Source of the DNA: Taudactylus pleione
Lineage: Eukaryota > Chordata > Amphibia > Anura > Myobatrachidae
NCBI GenBank assembly: GCA_031769625.1
Contig: JAUIMM010000885.1
Location: 5,124,001 to 5,188,000 of the forward strand
Reading direction: 5' to 3'
Length of the DNA stretch: 64,000 bases
Each line of letters starts with the position of its first letter. The first letter of the stretch is position 1. The notes beneath the pieces are model-generated. The model did not search any database. It was not told the origin of the DNA and saw nothing but the letters and a program-made list of their open reading frames with translations. This document shows, piece by piece, positions 43,102 through 53,910 of this stretch. Made by a program: the position numbers and the translations under genes.

Positions 43102-44009
43102 TGTTAGGATCTTGGTTTGTTGTGGACCTGGGGTGGTAATAAGAGCAGACACCTGAACAGATTTGAATTGAAAAGTGGGCTTTTTAATGGGTGAACTTGC
43201 AGACATGTATACAGATAAAATAAAGTCCAGAATATTAAGAGGATTGGTGATAATTAGAAACTGTAGTGAAGTATGAATGGGTAATGAACAGGTAGTGGCA
43301 GAATTAATAAGAGTCTTTGTAATCCAAATGGTCAATGCAGGGCTGCAGACAGGAAAACAGTTACTGATTGATACTGGTGAGATGAAATCCGGAAAAGTTA
43401 TGGGGTAATTGGATTAGCAGCAGCTGATCAAATTAAGTGGAGGGTTATACTGAGATGGCTCAGTGTAGAGCTAGGTAAATGGAGGCAGTTCAGGTTCAGG
43501 GTTAACTGTAGACACAAGTCCTTTGGCAGGGAAAGGGTAACTATAACGTGCAGGATGGTTCCAGCAGGAGACTGGGAGCAGGCAGAGCAATGCAGGAAGC
43601 TGGGATCCAGCAGGAGCACAGGCGAGCACTCAAACAGACAGGTTTATTCCAAAGCACAGGAACTCTCTCACAGCTACGCTGTGAAACACGTTGCACTGGC
43701 AACTATGTGAAGCTCTGAACTCCCTTAAGTACCCAGTGCAGAATCGTGATAGGTCAGAGAGAGCATGTGACACGCCAGGACTAGAGCAGCTAAGTCACAT
43801 GACCAGAGGCAAGTTGGCGGCGCCCATACCAGAGAGGAATGGAAACACCACCAGGCCTACCCCAGCCAGAATGACACAGTGCACGCGGAACACTTTGCAC
43901 AGCCAATGCCCACCACCAGACACCAGCCCCTCAACCGGAAGGACCACGCCACAGTGCCCTCATAGGTAATACCCATCGTTCCCTATGCTGGGAAACCCTG
44001 GTCGTTACA
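43102..44009 (-). mobile_element. Solo LTR (908 bp) with perfect 5-bp target duplication
   Basis: TGTTAGGATC begins and GGTCGTTACA ends the element. TAGGG lies immediately outside on both sides (43097-43101 and 44010-44014). The reverse complement therefore reads TGTAACGACC...GATCCTAACA, and an AATAAA signal lies on the minus strand at 43643-43648, supporting minus orientation. No internal coding part is present, so LTR-LTR recombination has removed the provirus. Host-genome retrotransposon family unknown. Confidence 0.8.
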
Positions 44010-44235
44010 TAGGGTGAGTTGGGGGGATGTGTTTTTGATGTGTGTGGGTATAGGTATGTCAGTGGGTGTGGTAGGTGCGTGGATATATGAGTTGTATTAA
44101 TAGGTATAAATGATGACGTGACACATGAAGGGTGGTAAGTCACCACTAAACCACGGGGGAGCTTCGTCGATATTCTAATCATGTCGACATTTCATCAGTG
44201 CCACGTGCTCAATGTCGACATGCCAAGCATGTCAA
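44010..44235. other. Low-copy DNA
   Basis: A GTGTGGGTATAGG-type GT-rich stretch and ATGTCGACAT-type words are present. Nothing else is recognised. Confidence 0.35.
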
Positions 44236-44236
44236 C

Positions 44237-44238
<2 letters not shown>

Positions 44239-44272
<34 letters not shown>
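44239..44272. repeat. (TA)n microsatellite
   Basis: Pure TA run. Confidence 0.95.
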
Positions 44273-44278
<6 letters not shown>

Positions 44279-44715
44279 CAAAGTGTACCACACCTTTTAG
44301 GAGATATGAAAAACAGCAGGCAGCCTGGCCCAACTCTAAAATGCAGTGTAAGAATAGAATGTCTGTGTGCAGCATTTAAGAGCATAAAGCAATTTCCCTG
44401 TATGCAGAATAGGAATGTTGCATTTCCACCCCTTGCAGTGCAACAGTTTACTTGGATGTAAAACCAGCTTTTGAGCAAAATTTGCATCTAACTATAAATG
44501 TGCTCTGTAGTGGTCACGTTATCTAGGATTTCCTAACTCCAGGCATCAGGGAACATATCATATATGTTTTCTATACTTTGTGCTGGAGCACATTTGCACT
44601 CATTACTGACTGACACATTTTAAAAGAGCCACAGGTGTGTCTAATTATTTCACTTGCGATTCTGCAAAGATACCTGGAAAACATGTGCTGTTACAATTCC
44701 CTGATTGGGATGGGA
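44273..44715. other. Low-copy DNA with a decayed family K remnant
   Basis: At about 44605-44695, TTACTGACTGACACATTTTA, AGAGCCACAGGTGTGTCTAA and GGAAAACATGTGCTGTTA correspond to the interior of family K in reverse. The ends are lost. Confidence 0.5.
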
Positions 44716-44719
44716 ATGG

Positions 44720-45005
44720 GGTGCTGGCGCTAGGGATCTCGGCGGTCAGAATCACATTGCCGGCATGCCGACAGGATTAGTATACCGACACTTGTTGGTC
44801 AGTATTCTAAGCCTCCCCCTCTCCTTAACCTAACCCTACCTCCCCGATGCCTGACCCTAACCTCCCCCGCTACTGCCTAGTGCCTACACTAAACCTCCCC
44901 CTCTGTGCCTAAACCTAGCCTCCCCCGCTAGTGCCTAAACCTAACCTCCCCCTCCCCGCACCTTAAACCTAACCATCGCCCCTTAGTGTCTAACCTTAAC
45001 CCTCC
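44720..45005. mobile_element. Family G fragment
   Basis: GCCGGCATGCCGACAGG and GTTGGTCAGTATTCTAAGCC lead into CCTAACCCTACC and CCTAAACCTAACCTCCCCC units up to about 45005. The right block is absent. Confidence 0.65.
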
Positions 45006-45465
45006 TGTTGCAACTTCAACTTGCAATTAAATGTAAAGAGTTTACCTTGTGTGTTATGGTTCAGTCTTCATTCAACTTACGGAGAGGTGAGAGTAATGGA
45101 GACACATGAAGAGGTGACGAGGCAGCTTGTCTTTTGTGAACACAGATTTATTAGAGGGTCAGCAGGGAACTTGCATAAATAACACACCTCACCCAAAGAG
45201 GCAACTTTCTTAGTGCAATTTCAGTAAGGAAAACACAGATTACACATATTAAGCAAAATACTTGCATGATACTACACAAATTTGCATAATGTTACTCAGG
45301 CATTTACAACTTTCATGTTATTATTCACAGTTGAATGCAGTACTCATTAAATATCCCTATTCCACAGAGCTACACACTACAATAAATCAATTCTGCAATA
45401 ATGACTACAATGAACTTGCTAATAATAACTCAAATGTTCATATGACTTTAAGCACGTCACACTAT
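45006..45465. other. Unclassified DNA
   Basis: GAACACAGATTTATTAGAGG (about 45138) looks like reverse-strand LTR 3' sequence with a polyadenylation signal, but ends were not identified. Confidence 0.35.
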
Positions 45466-46065
45466 GGACCTCATTCAGAGTCGGTCGTTGTGGCCGCTCG
45501 GTCGTACACAACCGATGTTCGCTATACTGCGCATGCGTAAAATTCTCAATGCGCGTGCGCAAACTAGCTATTACGATCAGAAATTGCTCTCTCCTTGAAC
45601 ACAGCCAGGTCGGTAGTTTGAGTGATAGGATGAGGCGTTTGTGGGTGGTAACAGGGGACGGTGCTTGTGAACGGGGGAGTGGAGATCCGAACGCAGGCGT
45701 GCCTGACTATGCGAGGGGAGTTTAATGGGAGTGCACAATTAACTAAGTAGTGTCATGGCACATGTGACATGGGTGGTTATTACACTGACTAGATCGTAGT
45801 GCTTAAGAGAGGGTATGGTCAGCCTTAAGCTCTGCGATCAGCTCCGATGGGTCCCGATGGTCTCGATTAATCCTTTTATCCCTGGAGATCACATGTGTTG
45901 CGATCGAGAAGGGGGCGTGTATTTAGTCTTACGACCGCTTCATATCCACGGTCGTTCAGCTAACGAACCCATCTTAGCGACGCAACTTACGATTGCTTAA
46001 TTTGCATATCCGGCCCCTTTCCCCTACGACCGAGCGGCCGCAACGACCGACTCTGAATGAGGTCC
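45466..46065. mobile_element. Family A2 MITE, complete (600 bp)
   Basis: The ends GGACCTCATTCAGAGTCGG and CCGACTCTGAATGAGGTCC are perfect complements and are flanked by TAT on both sides (45463-45465 and 46066-46068). The interior is CpG-rich with CGACCGAGCGGCCG near the right end matching CGGCCGCTCGGTCG near the left. Confidence 0.95.
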
Positions 46066-46155
46066 TATGTTCCTACCCATCTTTGCTGCTGCAGCCGGTG
46101 GAGTTCTTATAGATGAGTTTTGTTTTGACCATGGTATTAGTCCCACTTACTATAA

Positions 46156-46472
46156 GGCACACATCCACTAAGCGATTTTATTGCACGATTGAACAAGAAC
46201 AATATCGTTATCGTTCATTAATCGTTTACAAATCGTTTACAAATCGTGCACAAAAATGTCTTAAACGTCCAGCGATGCGAGCTCCCGCTGGTCGTGTAGA
46301 CATCTATCATCGTACAAACTTGCTCTACAACCTGACGATAACGTCAGGTTCAGCATGTTTGCAGATGATTGATGTGCCAGCACTGAACGACTCATCACAG
46401 ACAGACAAACGACTGCACCATTACAATGTCGTAATCGTGCAGTCTTTTGCCTGTCGTTTAGTGGATGTGTGG
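46156..46472. mobile_element. Family L MITE (about 317 bp)
   Basis: GCACACATCCACTAAGCGA and TCGTTTAGTGGATGTGTGG are terminal inverted repeats, with GCACGATTGAAC facing GTAATCGTGC further in. A central palindrome CCTGACGATAACGTCAGG lies at about 46331-46348. The 150-codon frame spanning it is considered chance. Confidence 0.8.
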
Positions 46473-47040
46473 TTTTTGTTAGTATCAAATCTGGAAGGAA
46501 AGAATAGCCAATATGCAGTACAGCAATTCAGCCACAGAATGTTGGTACAACTTCTCTCTCTATAGGCACACTCAATTCACTGGCAATCAGGGGGTTATTC
46601 AGTATTCATATGCAACTGCCACTAGGAAATTGTCCCGCAATTCTATCCCCGGCCACTGGGGCTGTATTGTCTCTATTAAGTAATATACTCCAACTCTTAA
46701 GTATGAAAGGATCACTGGTGCCGTGAGTAAAACAATCCTGGTGTGATCCGGAAAACATGCAAAGTTAACAGTAGCAAAGTTTGGCCAGCGAGGCAGGTAG
46801 CTTGTATACAATGGAAATGAAGATAACACTGAGATTCTGCTGTTTTACACAGAGGTATGGATAAATCCACTAGTACTAAATGTCAGTGCAGCTTTGCCTG
46901 TGGTGCAATCAGTTTTCAACTCACCACACCTGTAGTAACTCCTGGGTACAGGGCTATATATCTTTGCTGGAGCTGTTTGTCTATGGTTAGGTCTAGACTA
47001 TACAAGGCTGATGGACCTGTGACGTCACAACCATGTGACC
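46473..47040. other. Low-copy DNA
   Basis: GGGGGTTATTCAGTATTC near 46590 resembles a MITE end, but no partner was found. No gene recognised. Confidence 0.35.
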
Positions 47041-47170
47041 CGGCCTGAAAGGGGGAGGGGCGTAGATGCTAACGTGGGACCAAAAGTGTCCCCTCGTGGG
47101 CTCGCTATGCTCGCCACGCTTCGGGCACGGTGGCTCGCTGCGCTCGCCACAAATATATATTCCCCCTCTA
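47041..47170. repeat. GC-rich repeat with GGCTCGCTGCGCTCGCCAC motif
   Basis: GGGCTCGCTATGCTCGCCAC and GTGGCTCGCTGCGCTCGCCA occur about 40 bases apart, then AAATATATATTCCCCCTCTA. These paired CGCTCGCCAC words mark an interspersed repeat of unknown class. Confidence 0.5.
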
Positions 47171-47972
47171 TGCCCTAGTGGATGGTAACGCAGGATCGGT
47201 CCAGCCTCCTGCAGCGGTCACGTGGTGGATACGTCACAGAGGTCCTTTAGCCACATAGGAAATAGCAGCAACCATTTGCCTATACTACAGTTAGTCGGTG
47301 GCCATCTTGTGGTTGGCAGAATTACAATTCAAGACAAGTGCTGCTGTTAGCCTGCAGCCATCTTGAGGTTGGCAGAATAAGTTGTGGTTGGCAGCAGGAC
47401 GGCGCCTTCTCCTACAAGTAGTGGAATTGGAATGAGGGTGCTTTGGAGTTACCCTATGGTCCCTGCTGCTGCGGTGGTATGGGGCAGGGAGGATGACTGC
47501 CCTGTACTGTATGCTGCGGCTGTATATCTCTGCGAGCGGCTCTTGCTGCTGCTTCAGCGATGGTGTGGGACAGGAAGGATGACTATCCTGTACTGTGTGC
47601 TGTCACTGCGGCTGTATATCTACACAAGCGGCTCTTGCTGCTGCAGCGGCCGCCTTGCAATGCGCTGCTCGGTGCTTCCCACTGCCGTGGCTCACCTGAC
47701 CTGGTCTACCTTCCGTGAGTCCCCAGCATCTGCTCTCCAGGCTCGGCTGCTCCACAGCTCCCTGGAGCCGTGCAGCTTGGCGCTCTCTGCCTTCTCTTTC
47801 CGCGCTGCATGCCGCACACTTCCTGGTGCAAACTCCTGGCCAATCCCCTCGCTTAAGAGACAGGATGGGCTCCTCCAATCAGCGCCCGCTGTCCCCGCAT
47901 TTCACACATGTTGGAGGAGATCTGCATTAACTTCTTCCTGGCCCAAGGCTGAATTAACCCCTCCCAGTCCTA
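47171..47972. other. GC-rich unclassified segment with an 86-bp tandem duplication
   Basis: GGATGACTGCCCTGTACTGT (47491) recurs as GGATGACTATCCTGTACTGT at 47577, 86 bases on, and CGGCTGTATATCT is also duplicated. A 199-codon plus frame (47384-47983) runs through, but its leucine/serine/cysteine-rich product has no domain that I recognise, and part of it is duplicated DNA, so it is not called a gene. Confidence 0.45.
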
Positions 47973-47980
47973 GGGATGCA

Positions 47981-48584
47981 TAGGCAAACGCATGGGGGGT
48001 TTCCGTCTGCCTGGAAACCCCCCTCCCCAGCACACACCATGACCACAATAGAAATAGTAATATAATAGAATGTTACAAGCACTGCATGTTCTTCTCAGTA
48101 TCACAAATGAAATGATTAGCACCAACTGCGGATCTTTTAAAATGTGTCAGTTACAGTAGTAGAGATGTGGAAAACATGCACTGTTAGGGGTGCACTGCTA
48201 TAGACCATCAATAGGGTTAATTATTAATACCATATAATAATACACTATCCAGTATATAAGGAGACCAATATATACATATATGTCCAGGGCAATGCTAAGT
48301 TCTTCTGCTGCTCCCCCAGACTCCCGGACTTGCTCCAATGTTCTGGAATAGTGGCCACATTTGAAGAAAAATATTCAGCTCAGGCAGGATGGCCCTACTG
48401 CCGCATCTAATGGCTTACTGTGATCGCTGGTCCTGTATATGCTGGAATTATGCAACACAATACATTTGTATGTAACATATTAAAGCTGGATAAGTGGTAA
48501 TTATGGCCTCTTCATAGAGTGGCCACACTCACTCTAAAATCAATCATTTGGAAACCCCCCTCTAGAAATGCTGCGTTTGCCACT
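47981..48584 (+). mobile_element. Family I hAT-like element (604 bp)
   Basis: It starts TAGGCAAACGCATGGGGGG and ends CTGCGTTTGCCACT, flanked by GGGATGCA and GGGATGCT (7 of 8). It is homologous along its length to 30491-31114, including the embedded family K remnant at about 48070-48190. Confidence 0.88.
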
Positions 48585-48593
48585 GGGATGCTT

Positions 48594-48775
48594 GTTTCAT
48601 GGGTGCCGCACTCCCTTTAGTGCCTAACCCTAACCCTAATAATAATCCTCCCCCTAAACCCGCTACTTACCTTCGGAATTCTGACAAGTGTCAGGATTCC
48701 AGCGCAGGCATTCTGAGCGCTGGAATCCCCACGGTCGGGATATTGACCGCATCTGAGGACTGGAATCAGAAAACA
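48594..48775. mobile_element. Family G fragment
   Basis: CCTAACCCTAACCCTAATAA followed by GCTACTTACCTTCGGAATTC (GAAGGTAAGT on the minus strand) and CCCCACGGTCGGGATATTGA. This is the shortest recognisable copy. Confidence 0.6.
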
Positions 48776-49500
48776 CTGTTCTAGAGCTTACAAATCAAAA
48801 ATCATTGAACAAAGCTTTAATCACCAAGCAGCCCCCCCTGAGCTACTGGCCCTTTGGAAAACTCCCAATGGAACCTATGGTCAATCCACCCATGTGTGTA
48901 GCCTCAAAGGTGTATGTGACCCACGTGAGAGTTCTAATACTGTACATATCATATTGTAAGAAGTAAAGAAAATTCTCTACAGCTGTGTTATCACCATTGA
49001 CACTGTCCATATCTGAAAGGAATAATGGAGACTCCCAAATGCAAAACTAATTTTGTTGAGGGAGCAGGACCCTGGGGTATTAAAAGTGTCATTAGTGTTC
49101 CAAGCTTTGGCTTTTCAAATATCATGCTCATCATTATTCCTAGGCTTGTGTCACGCCAGAAGCCACAGGATAAAAACTGGAGCCTTCACACTGAGAGATG
49201 ACAGGGAGATTTTACTGTCAAACCCACTCAACTTCAGTGGCTGTAAATTCCAAGCAGCAGCACAGCAGACCCTGGTAGAGTCAGTGCTATTAGGAGAGCA
49301 TTATGTTCCAAGGCGCTCAAAGGCACAAACTGACAGTAATGAAGTAATTGTGGGTCACTTCTTTGACACTAACTTTTACATTTTGGAAAAATGTTATTTA
49401 ATGCCCCTTAATGTGCACTCGTACTCGTTCCTACAACTATTCCTTAATACTCTGGTTTCAGTGGATAAAAAAAGAAAATACTGTATTCACCAGTAAAAAA
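48776..49500. promoter_or_regulatory. Low-copy island; candidate conserved non-coding element
   Basis: About 49040-49430 is repeat-free, with a 147-codon plus frame (49053-49496) that shows no recognisable domain. It contains CTTTTCAAATATCATGCTCA and TGACAGTAATGAAGTAATTG. Long open frames by chance are common in CNEs because of constrained composition. Both possibilities are weak. Confidence 0.3.
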
Positions 49501-50092
49501 AAAAAAAATCCTTGTGCTTGTTTTTTTTCCAGTTGTTTATTACTTGCTTAATTCTATTTTTGTTAGTAATTTTGTCATCTTTCATTCCACCCCTTAATCG
49601 TGTAGCCGCAACTGCATGGTGTGGTGCAGCAGTGGCAGGGGATGGTTAAATCCGACAACGTGAGTCTATGTAGGGGGGGCCAGCGAGCACCTGGTGCTGC
49701 ACATTCTGCCAAGACTGGAGGAGCTGCCTTTAGGGGAAAGATCCAAAGGTAAATTTTACTAAGCGGCAGTTGGAAATCCCGTCGGGTTTGTTGAGGTTTC
49801 CCAGTGCGAATGCATCCTGCAGATTTACTAAGCTGAAACCACAATATAGAAGAATACAACCGAACATCGAAGGACCATCTAGTTTTTCTCCATTAGAAAC
49901 ATAGAAATCCCAGATTTACTATGGAGGGTGCTTTCATGGTCAGAAATGAAGAAACTGCAGCAGATGCTGTTTCGGAGATATATTATCTGCTGCGGAACCC
50001 CTTCATACATACTAGAGATGCTTATTTTTTGCAGGTATCCCCCGAAAACAGGTGTTTCCTGCAAAAACAGGTTGGTAAATATTCTCATTAAT
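49501..50092. other. Unclassified DNA
   Basis: GGTAAATTTTACTAAGCGGC and GCAGATTTACTAAGCTGAAA (about 49749 and 49818) repeat an element of unknown type. No gene recognised. Confidence 0.4.
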
Positions 50093-51027
50093 TAGAGATG
50101 TGCAGGTCGGTTTTGCTGAAAACCAAACACACCTGAACTTTTGGATCCTTAGTCAAATCGAGTCACTTTAGAAGTTCCGAGCAGAACAGAGGGCCTGATT
50201 CAGAGCCGGATGCTATTTGCGCTCGCTCGTTCAGAAAAAGGGGCCGGCTATTTAAATTGAGCGCTCGCTCTTTGCGGTCTGTTGACGCCTCTATGTCTGA
50301 GCGAGCAAACGAAACATGCGCCTGCTATTTTGTAAAGACGCCCCCAGGCCGCTCTCATCCTACGTCATCTCCGCTATTTATTTGATTAATTGAGTACATC
50401 GAAAGGCGTCTGAACTGCTCTCAGTGCTTGTGGTAGGATTTTCCTACCGCAATCATGCGAACAGTTCAGGCTAAGAAACAAGTGACATGGTCGATGACGC
50501 TGCTTTGCATGGTCGATGACGCTGCTTTGTTAATTATGCACACCCTTAAAACGCCCGTTTTGACCGTTTGGCACGCCTGCGTTCGGATCACCATTCCCCG
50601 TTTCCAAGCACCTTCCCCTGTTACCACCCACAAACGCCTCATCCTGTCACTCAAATTAGCAGGCACTCGCTATTTTGTGAGCGCTCGATTTCCGACCGCG
50701 ATGACTGGTTGGCGCATGCACATTACGACCCATACGCATGCACAGATGTGCGAACATCGCTCGGAGCGAACGAGCGGCCGCTTACAAGCGGCTCTGAATC
50801 AGGCCCAGAGTCCCAGCTCAGGTCTATTGTTAGTTAGGAACTTGGATTTAACAAACAAATCCCAGGTAGTGGATTGTATGTACAGTACACAGGTCCAAAT
50901 TACATGACTTTAGCTGTTTTTTTAATCAATTTTAAAGAAATCCAAAACCAAAAACAAAATAGAAAAGAACCAAAACACTTGAGGGTGGTTTTGCCAAAAC
51001 CAAACACGGGGGTCCGTGCAATCTCTA
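50093..51027 (-). mobile_element. Family F hAT MITE split by a family A MITE
   Basis: The left end is TAGAGATGTGCAGG and the right end CCGTGCAATCTCTA; outer flanks TCATTAAT and TTCTTAAT agree at 6 of 8. The AAAACCAAAAAC-type block lies to the right, so the copy is inverted relative to 16953-17281. Family A occupies 50191-50806. Confidence 0.85.
50191..50806 (+). mobile_element. Family A MITE, complete (616 bp), nested in family F
   Basis: The ends GGGCCTGATTCAGAGCC and GGCTCTGAATCAGGCCC are perfect complements with AGA duplicated on both sides (50188-50190 and 50807-50809). It is the reference for the truncated copy at 1-450. It contains GTCGATGACGCTGCTTTG in tandem (about 50490-50528). Confidence 0.95.
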
Positions 51028-51040
51028 TTCTTAATAAGTA

Positions 51041-51481
51041 CAGGTTGAGTCTCCCATATCCAAAATGCTTGGGACCAGGGGTATTTTGGATATCGGAATA
51101 TTCCGTATTTTGGAATATTTGCATAAAATAATGAAATATCTTGGGAATGGGACCCAAATCTAAACACAGAATGCATTTATGTTTTATATAAACCTTATAC
51201 ACACAGCCTGAAGGTCATTTTATACTATATTTTTAATAATTTTTTGCATCAAAAAAAGTTTGTGCACAGATATGAAATTCATTTATGTTTCATATAAACC
51301 TTATACACACAGCCTGAAGGTTATTTTATACTATATTTTTAATAATTTGTGCTTTAAACAAAGTTTGTGTACATTGAACCATCAGAAAGCAAAGGTTTCA
51401 CTTTCTCAGTCATGCTAAAAATATTCCGTATTTCGGAATATTCCGGATTTTGGAATATTTGGATATGGGAGAATCAACCTG
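51041..51481 (+). mobile_element. Tigger-like (Tc1/mariner) MITE, 441 bp
   Basis: CAGGTTGAGTCTCCCATATC begins and ATATGGGAGAATCAACCTG ends the element, with TA on both sides (51039-51040 and 51482-51483), the Tc1/mariner hallmark. The interior has GGAATATTCCG inverted words and two copies of TTTATACTATATTTTTAATA, about 116 bases apart. It resembles mammalian Tigger-type consensus sequences from memory. No transposase. Confidence 0.85.
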
Positions 51482-51483
51482 TA

Positions 51484-52020
51484 GTAGGTTTGCGAAGCCG
51501 CCAATTTCCAATGGTTTTGCCCACAGGATTCGTGTCGCTAACAATACAGAATGCAAAAGCATTACATGTAATATTATTGTCGTTTTAAATCTCAGGGCAA
51601 AACTAGAGAAAATCTGCAGCTTTGAAATAAATAACAGATTGTAAATACATCAGTAAATAAATGGACTCTTCTGTTCATGAATAAAGATCTGCCCTGCCAT
51701 TTGCCGAATGCGTTTGTGCATTACAGAGATGTTCCACCTACAGACAAGTTTACATTACTGATTTTTACATTCCAACTTTATTTTAAAGACACAGCCCAGT
51801 TTCTGAACATTGCCTGTGTCTATATTAGCTTCTACAGAAAGGCTTTATGTACATTATGTTACAGTGCATGCCTGAACAGCCACTGTCCTTGTTGCATACT
51901 TCCCAGCTGTGCTCATCTAGGTGTAACAGTCCTGATTAATTCCTAGAAACCTTTGTTGAGCAGTGGGAAATTCGGGAGGTATGATCCATTTGCTGTATTT
52001 CTGCTACTGGTGGACATGGC
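51484..52020. other. Low-copy DNA
   Basis: No recognised feature. Confidence 0.35.
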
Positions 52021-52270
52021 CAGAACCGTAACTAGACTGTTTGGTGCCCTGTGCCAGAGAGAGCATTTCTCAATCCCCCCCATAATTTTTTAAATGGGGA
52101 CATAAGATAGTGCACCTGAAAAAGGGCCATGGCCTCATGGGGAAGGGCCAGGGAAGAGATAGTGGAGGCCAGAAGATGCTGGGGATAAAAGAAGAGGAAA
52201 CTACAAGTGAGAATGACAATAAACAGGAAAATTGACAGGCACTGGTCGCACCACGCTAGTTACGGCCCTG
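52021..52270 (+). mobile_element. Family M hAT-like MITE, complete (250 bp), one internal unit
   Basis: CAGAACCGTAACTAGAC and CTAGTTACGGCCCTG are terminal inverted repeats, flanked by GACATGGC and CACATGGC (7 of 8). It holds a single copy of the GGGCCATGGCCTCATGGGGA unit that is tandemly amplified at 63546-64000. Confidence 0.9.
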
Positions 52271-52590
52271 CACATGGCAAGGGATGGGTGTTTGGAGGAG
52301 AGAGGATGTAGCTAAGGGGCAGCCAAGTGCTACAACATTGCCCTCATCATGATGCAGCCATACCTCGATTGTGTTGTGGACACTACTCATTGGGCTGCAA
52401 TGTTGGGAGGAATGCTTGTTGTCTTATTAGATAAGCCTTTCTCCTTTATGTGTGAATAAAATTCCTGCCCCCATCTTCTATCTGCACCATGTACTTTCAT
52501 CTCTAATCACAAAAGAAGAGGAGACAATTGGACCTCGAGATTCACCCACGGCTGCCTACTTTGTATAGACAAAAAAATGTCTTTAACCAC
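52271..52590. other. Low-copy DNA
   Basis: No recognised feature. Confidence 0.35.
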
Positions 52591-52700
52591 AATGGGGAAG
52601 ATGTATCAAACCTTCAAAAGAGGGCAGGTGAGGCAACCAATCAGCCCATAGTAATCAATCTAGCAGCAAAAAGCTGTGTTGTTGTACTTTCATTATAAAT
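52591..52700. mobile_element. Half of a family H palindromic MITE
   Basis: GGGGAAGATGTATCAAACC leads to GCAACCAATCAGCCCATAG. The complementary right arm is missing. Confidence 0.5.
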
Positions 52701-52769
52701 TATGATTTAAAAGTGAAAAGCTTCTTAAAAATGCCACATGGAAACACTTTGTAGCTTTCATACTTTGTC

Positions 52770-53625
52770 AAAGGACCTCTTTCAGCAGTGCCCAGGTCCT
52801 GCATGATCGTATGCAGAGCGTCAGCTGACTGTCAGTGATTGACAGTCTGCTTGTGTCTGTGGGCAGGGAGAGGGCTGCGACAGCCTCCATTTCCCAATAA
52901 GGGGACATGTTGCCGCCGTTGGGGGCATAACATGAATGGGCACTACTATGTGGTGTAACGTGAATAAGGGGCACTACTGTATGATGTAACGTGAATAAGG
53001 GACACCACTGTGTGGTGTAATGTGACTAAGGGACACTACTGTGCAGTGTAATGTGAGTAAAGGGCACTACTGTATGATGTAACGTGAATAAGGGACACCA
53101 CTGTGCACTACTGTGCAGTGTAATGTGAGTAAGGGGCACTACTGTGTGGTGTAATGTGAGGGGCACTAATGTGTGGCATATTTTTAATATGATGGTGCTA
53201 TTGTGTGGTCACGCCCCTTCCCAGCGAGATCACACCTGTGTTTTTGGGGGGGTTTTGGTGCATGGCTTTGGCGCACGCTCTCCCTTCTTCAATTGTGGAT
53301 GGGGACACCAATGCTCTTTGTGTACACAGGGCACCAAAATGTGTAGTTATGGTTCTGCTTTGGTGTGCACAGATGTGTCCTCCTCTATGTTCAGCTCCCC
53401 CTACTCTAAAAAAATCCTACAGTGATCACTATCTAATCCTTTACAATTGCTAAACTAGAGCTTGGTGAATTGAGAAAATTTTTAAAAAGCTGAGTATAAG
53501 GAGGAAAGATGACAAATAATGTAAAGAGAATAAATCAGAAACTAAAATATAGTGTTATGGATTGTTTGAGGAAGGGGGGCCCCAAGTCAGTGTCTTGCTT
53601 AGGGCCCTATGAGGCCTAAATCTGC
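52770..53625. mobile_element. hAT-like element with 31-bp minisatellite
   Basis: A GC-rich left part precedes the minisatellite at 52930-53180, and the right part ends GGGCCCTATGAGGCCTAAAT then CTGCCTCTG, a hAT-like terminus. Exact ends and duplications were not resolved. Frames here are chance. Confidence 0.45.
52930..53180. repeat. 31-bp minisatellite, about 8 units
   Basis: Units GTGTGGTGTAATGTGAATAA then GGGGCACTACT repeat with small variations; one unit is truncated near 53100. Confidence 0.9.
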
Positions 53626-53629
53626 CTCT

Positions 53630-53805
53630 GAGGGTTAGGCACTAGGGGGAGGGTTATGATTCGGCTGCGGGAGGAGAGGGTTAGGGTTAGGCTGCGGGAC
53701 GGGAGCGTTAGGTTTAGGCTGCGGCTGTGGGTTAGGGTTACTTACCAACCTCTGTCGGTATTCAGACTGTCGCCATACTGGCCGTCAGGATCTCGTACCC
53801 AACCC
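53630..53805. mobile_element. Family G fragment
   Basis: GGTTAGGGTTAGGCTGCGG units followed by GGGTTACTTACCAACCTCTG and CAGACTGTCGCCATACTGG. Terminal blocks are incomplete. Confidence 0.6.
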
Positions 53806-53910
53806 TGTTATAGAATGTACATGATAAAGGCTAGCTAGGAGCTAATTGGTTGCTATGGGCAACTTCTCTAATTGTCCTTTTGTAAAAAGTTTGATACATC
53901 TCCCCGATAG
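53806..53910. mobile_element. Half of a family H palindromic MITE
   Basis: TAAAGGCTAGCTAGGAGC, TAATTGGTTGCTATGGGCAA and TTTGATACATCTCCCC match the right half of family H at 29042-29219 and the 17500 element. The left arm is missing. Confidence 0.55.

Noticed and set aside
47384..47983. 199-codon plus frame in GC-rich DNA
   Set aside because: It crosses an 86-bp tandem duplication, has no recognisable domain, and ends within the start of a hAT element.
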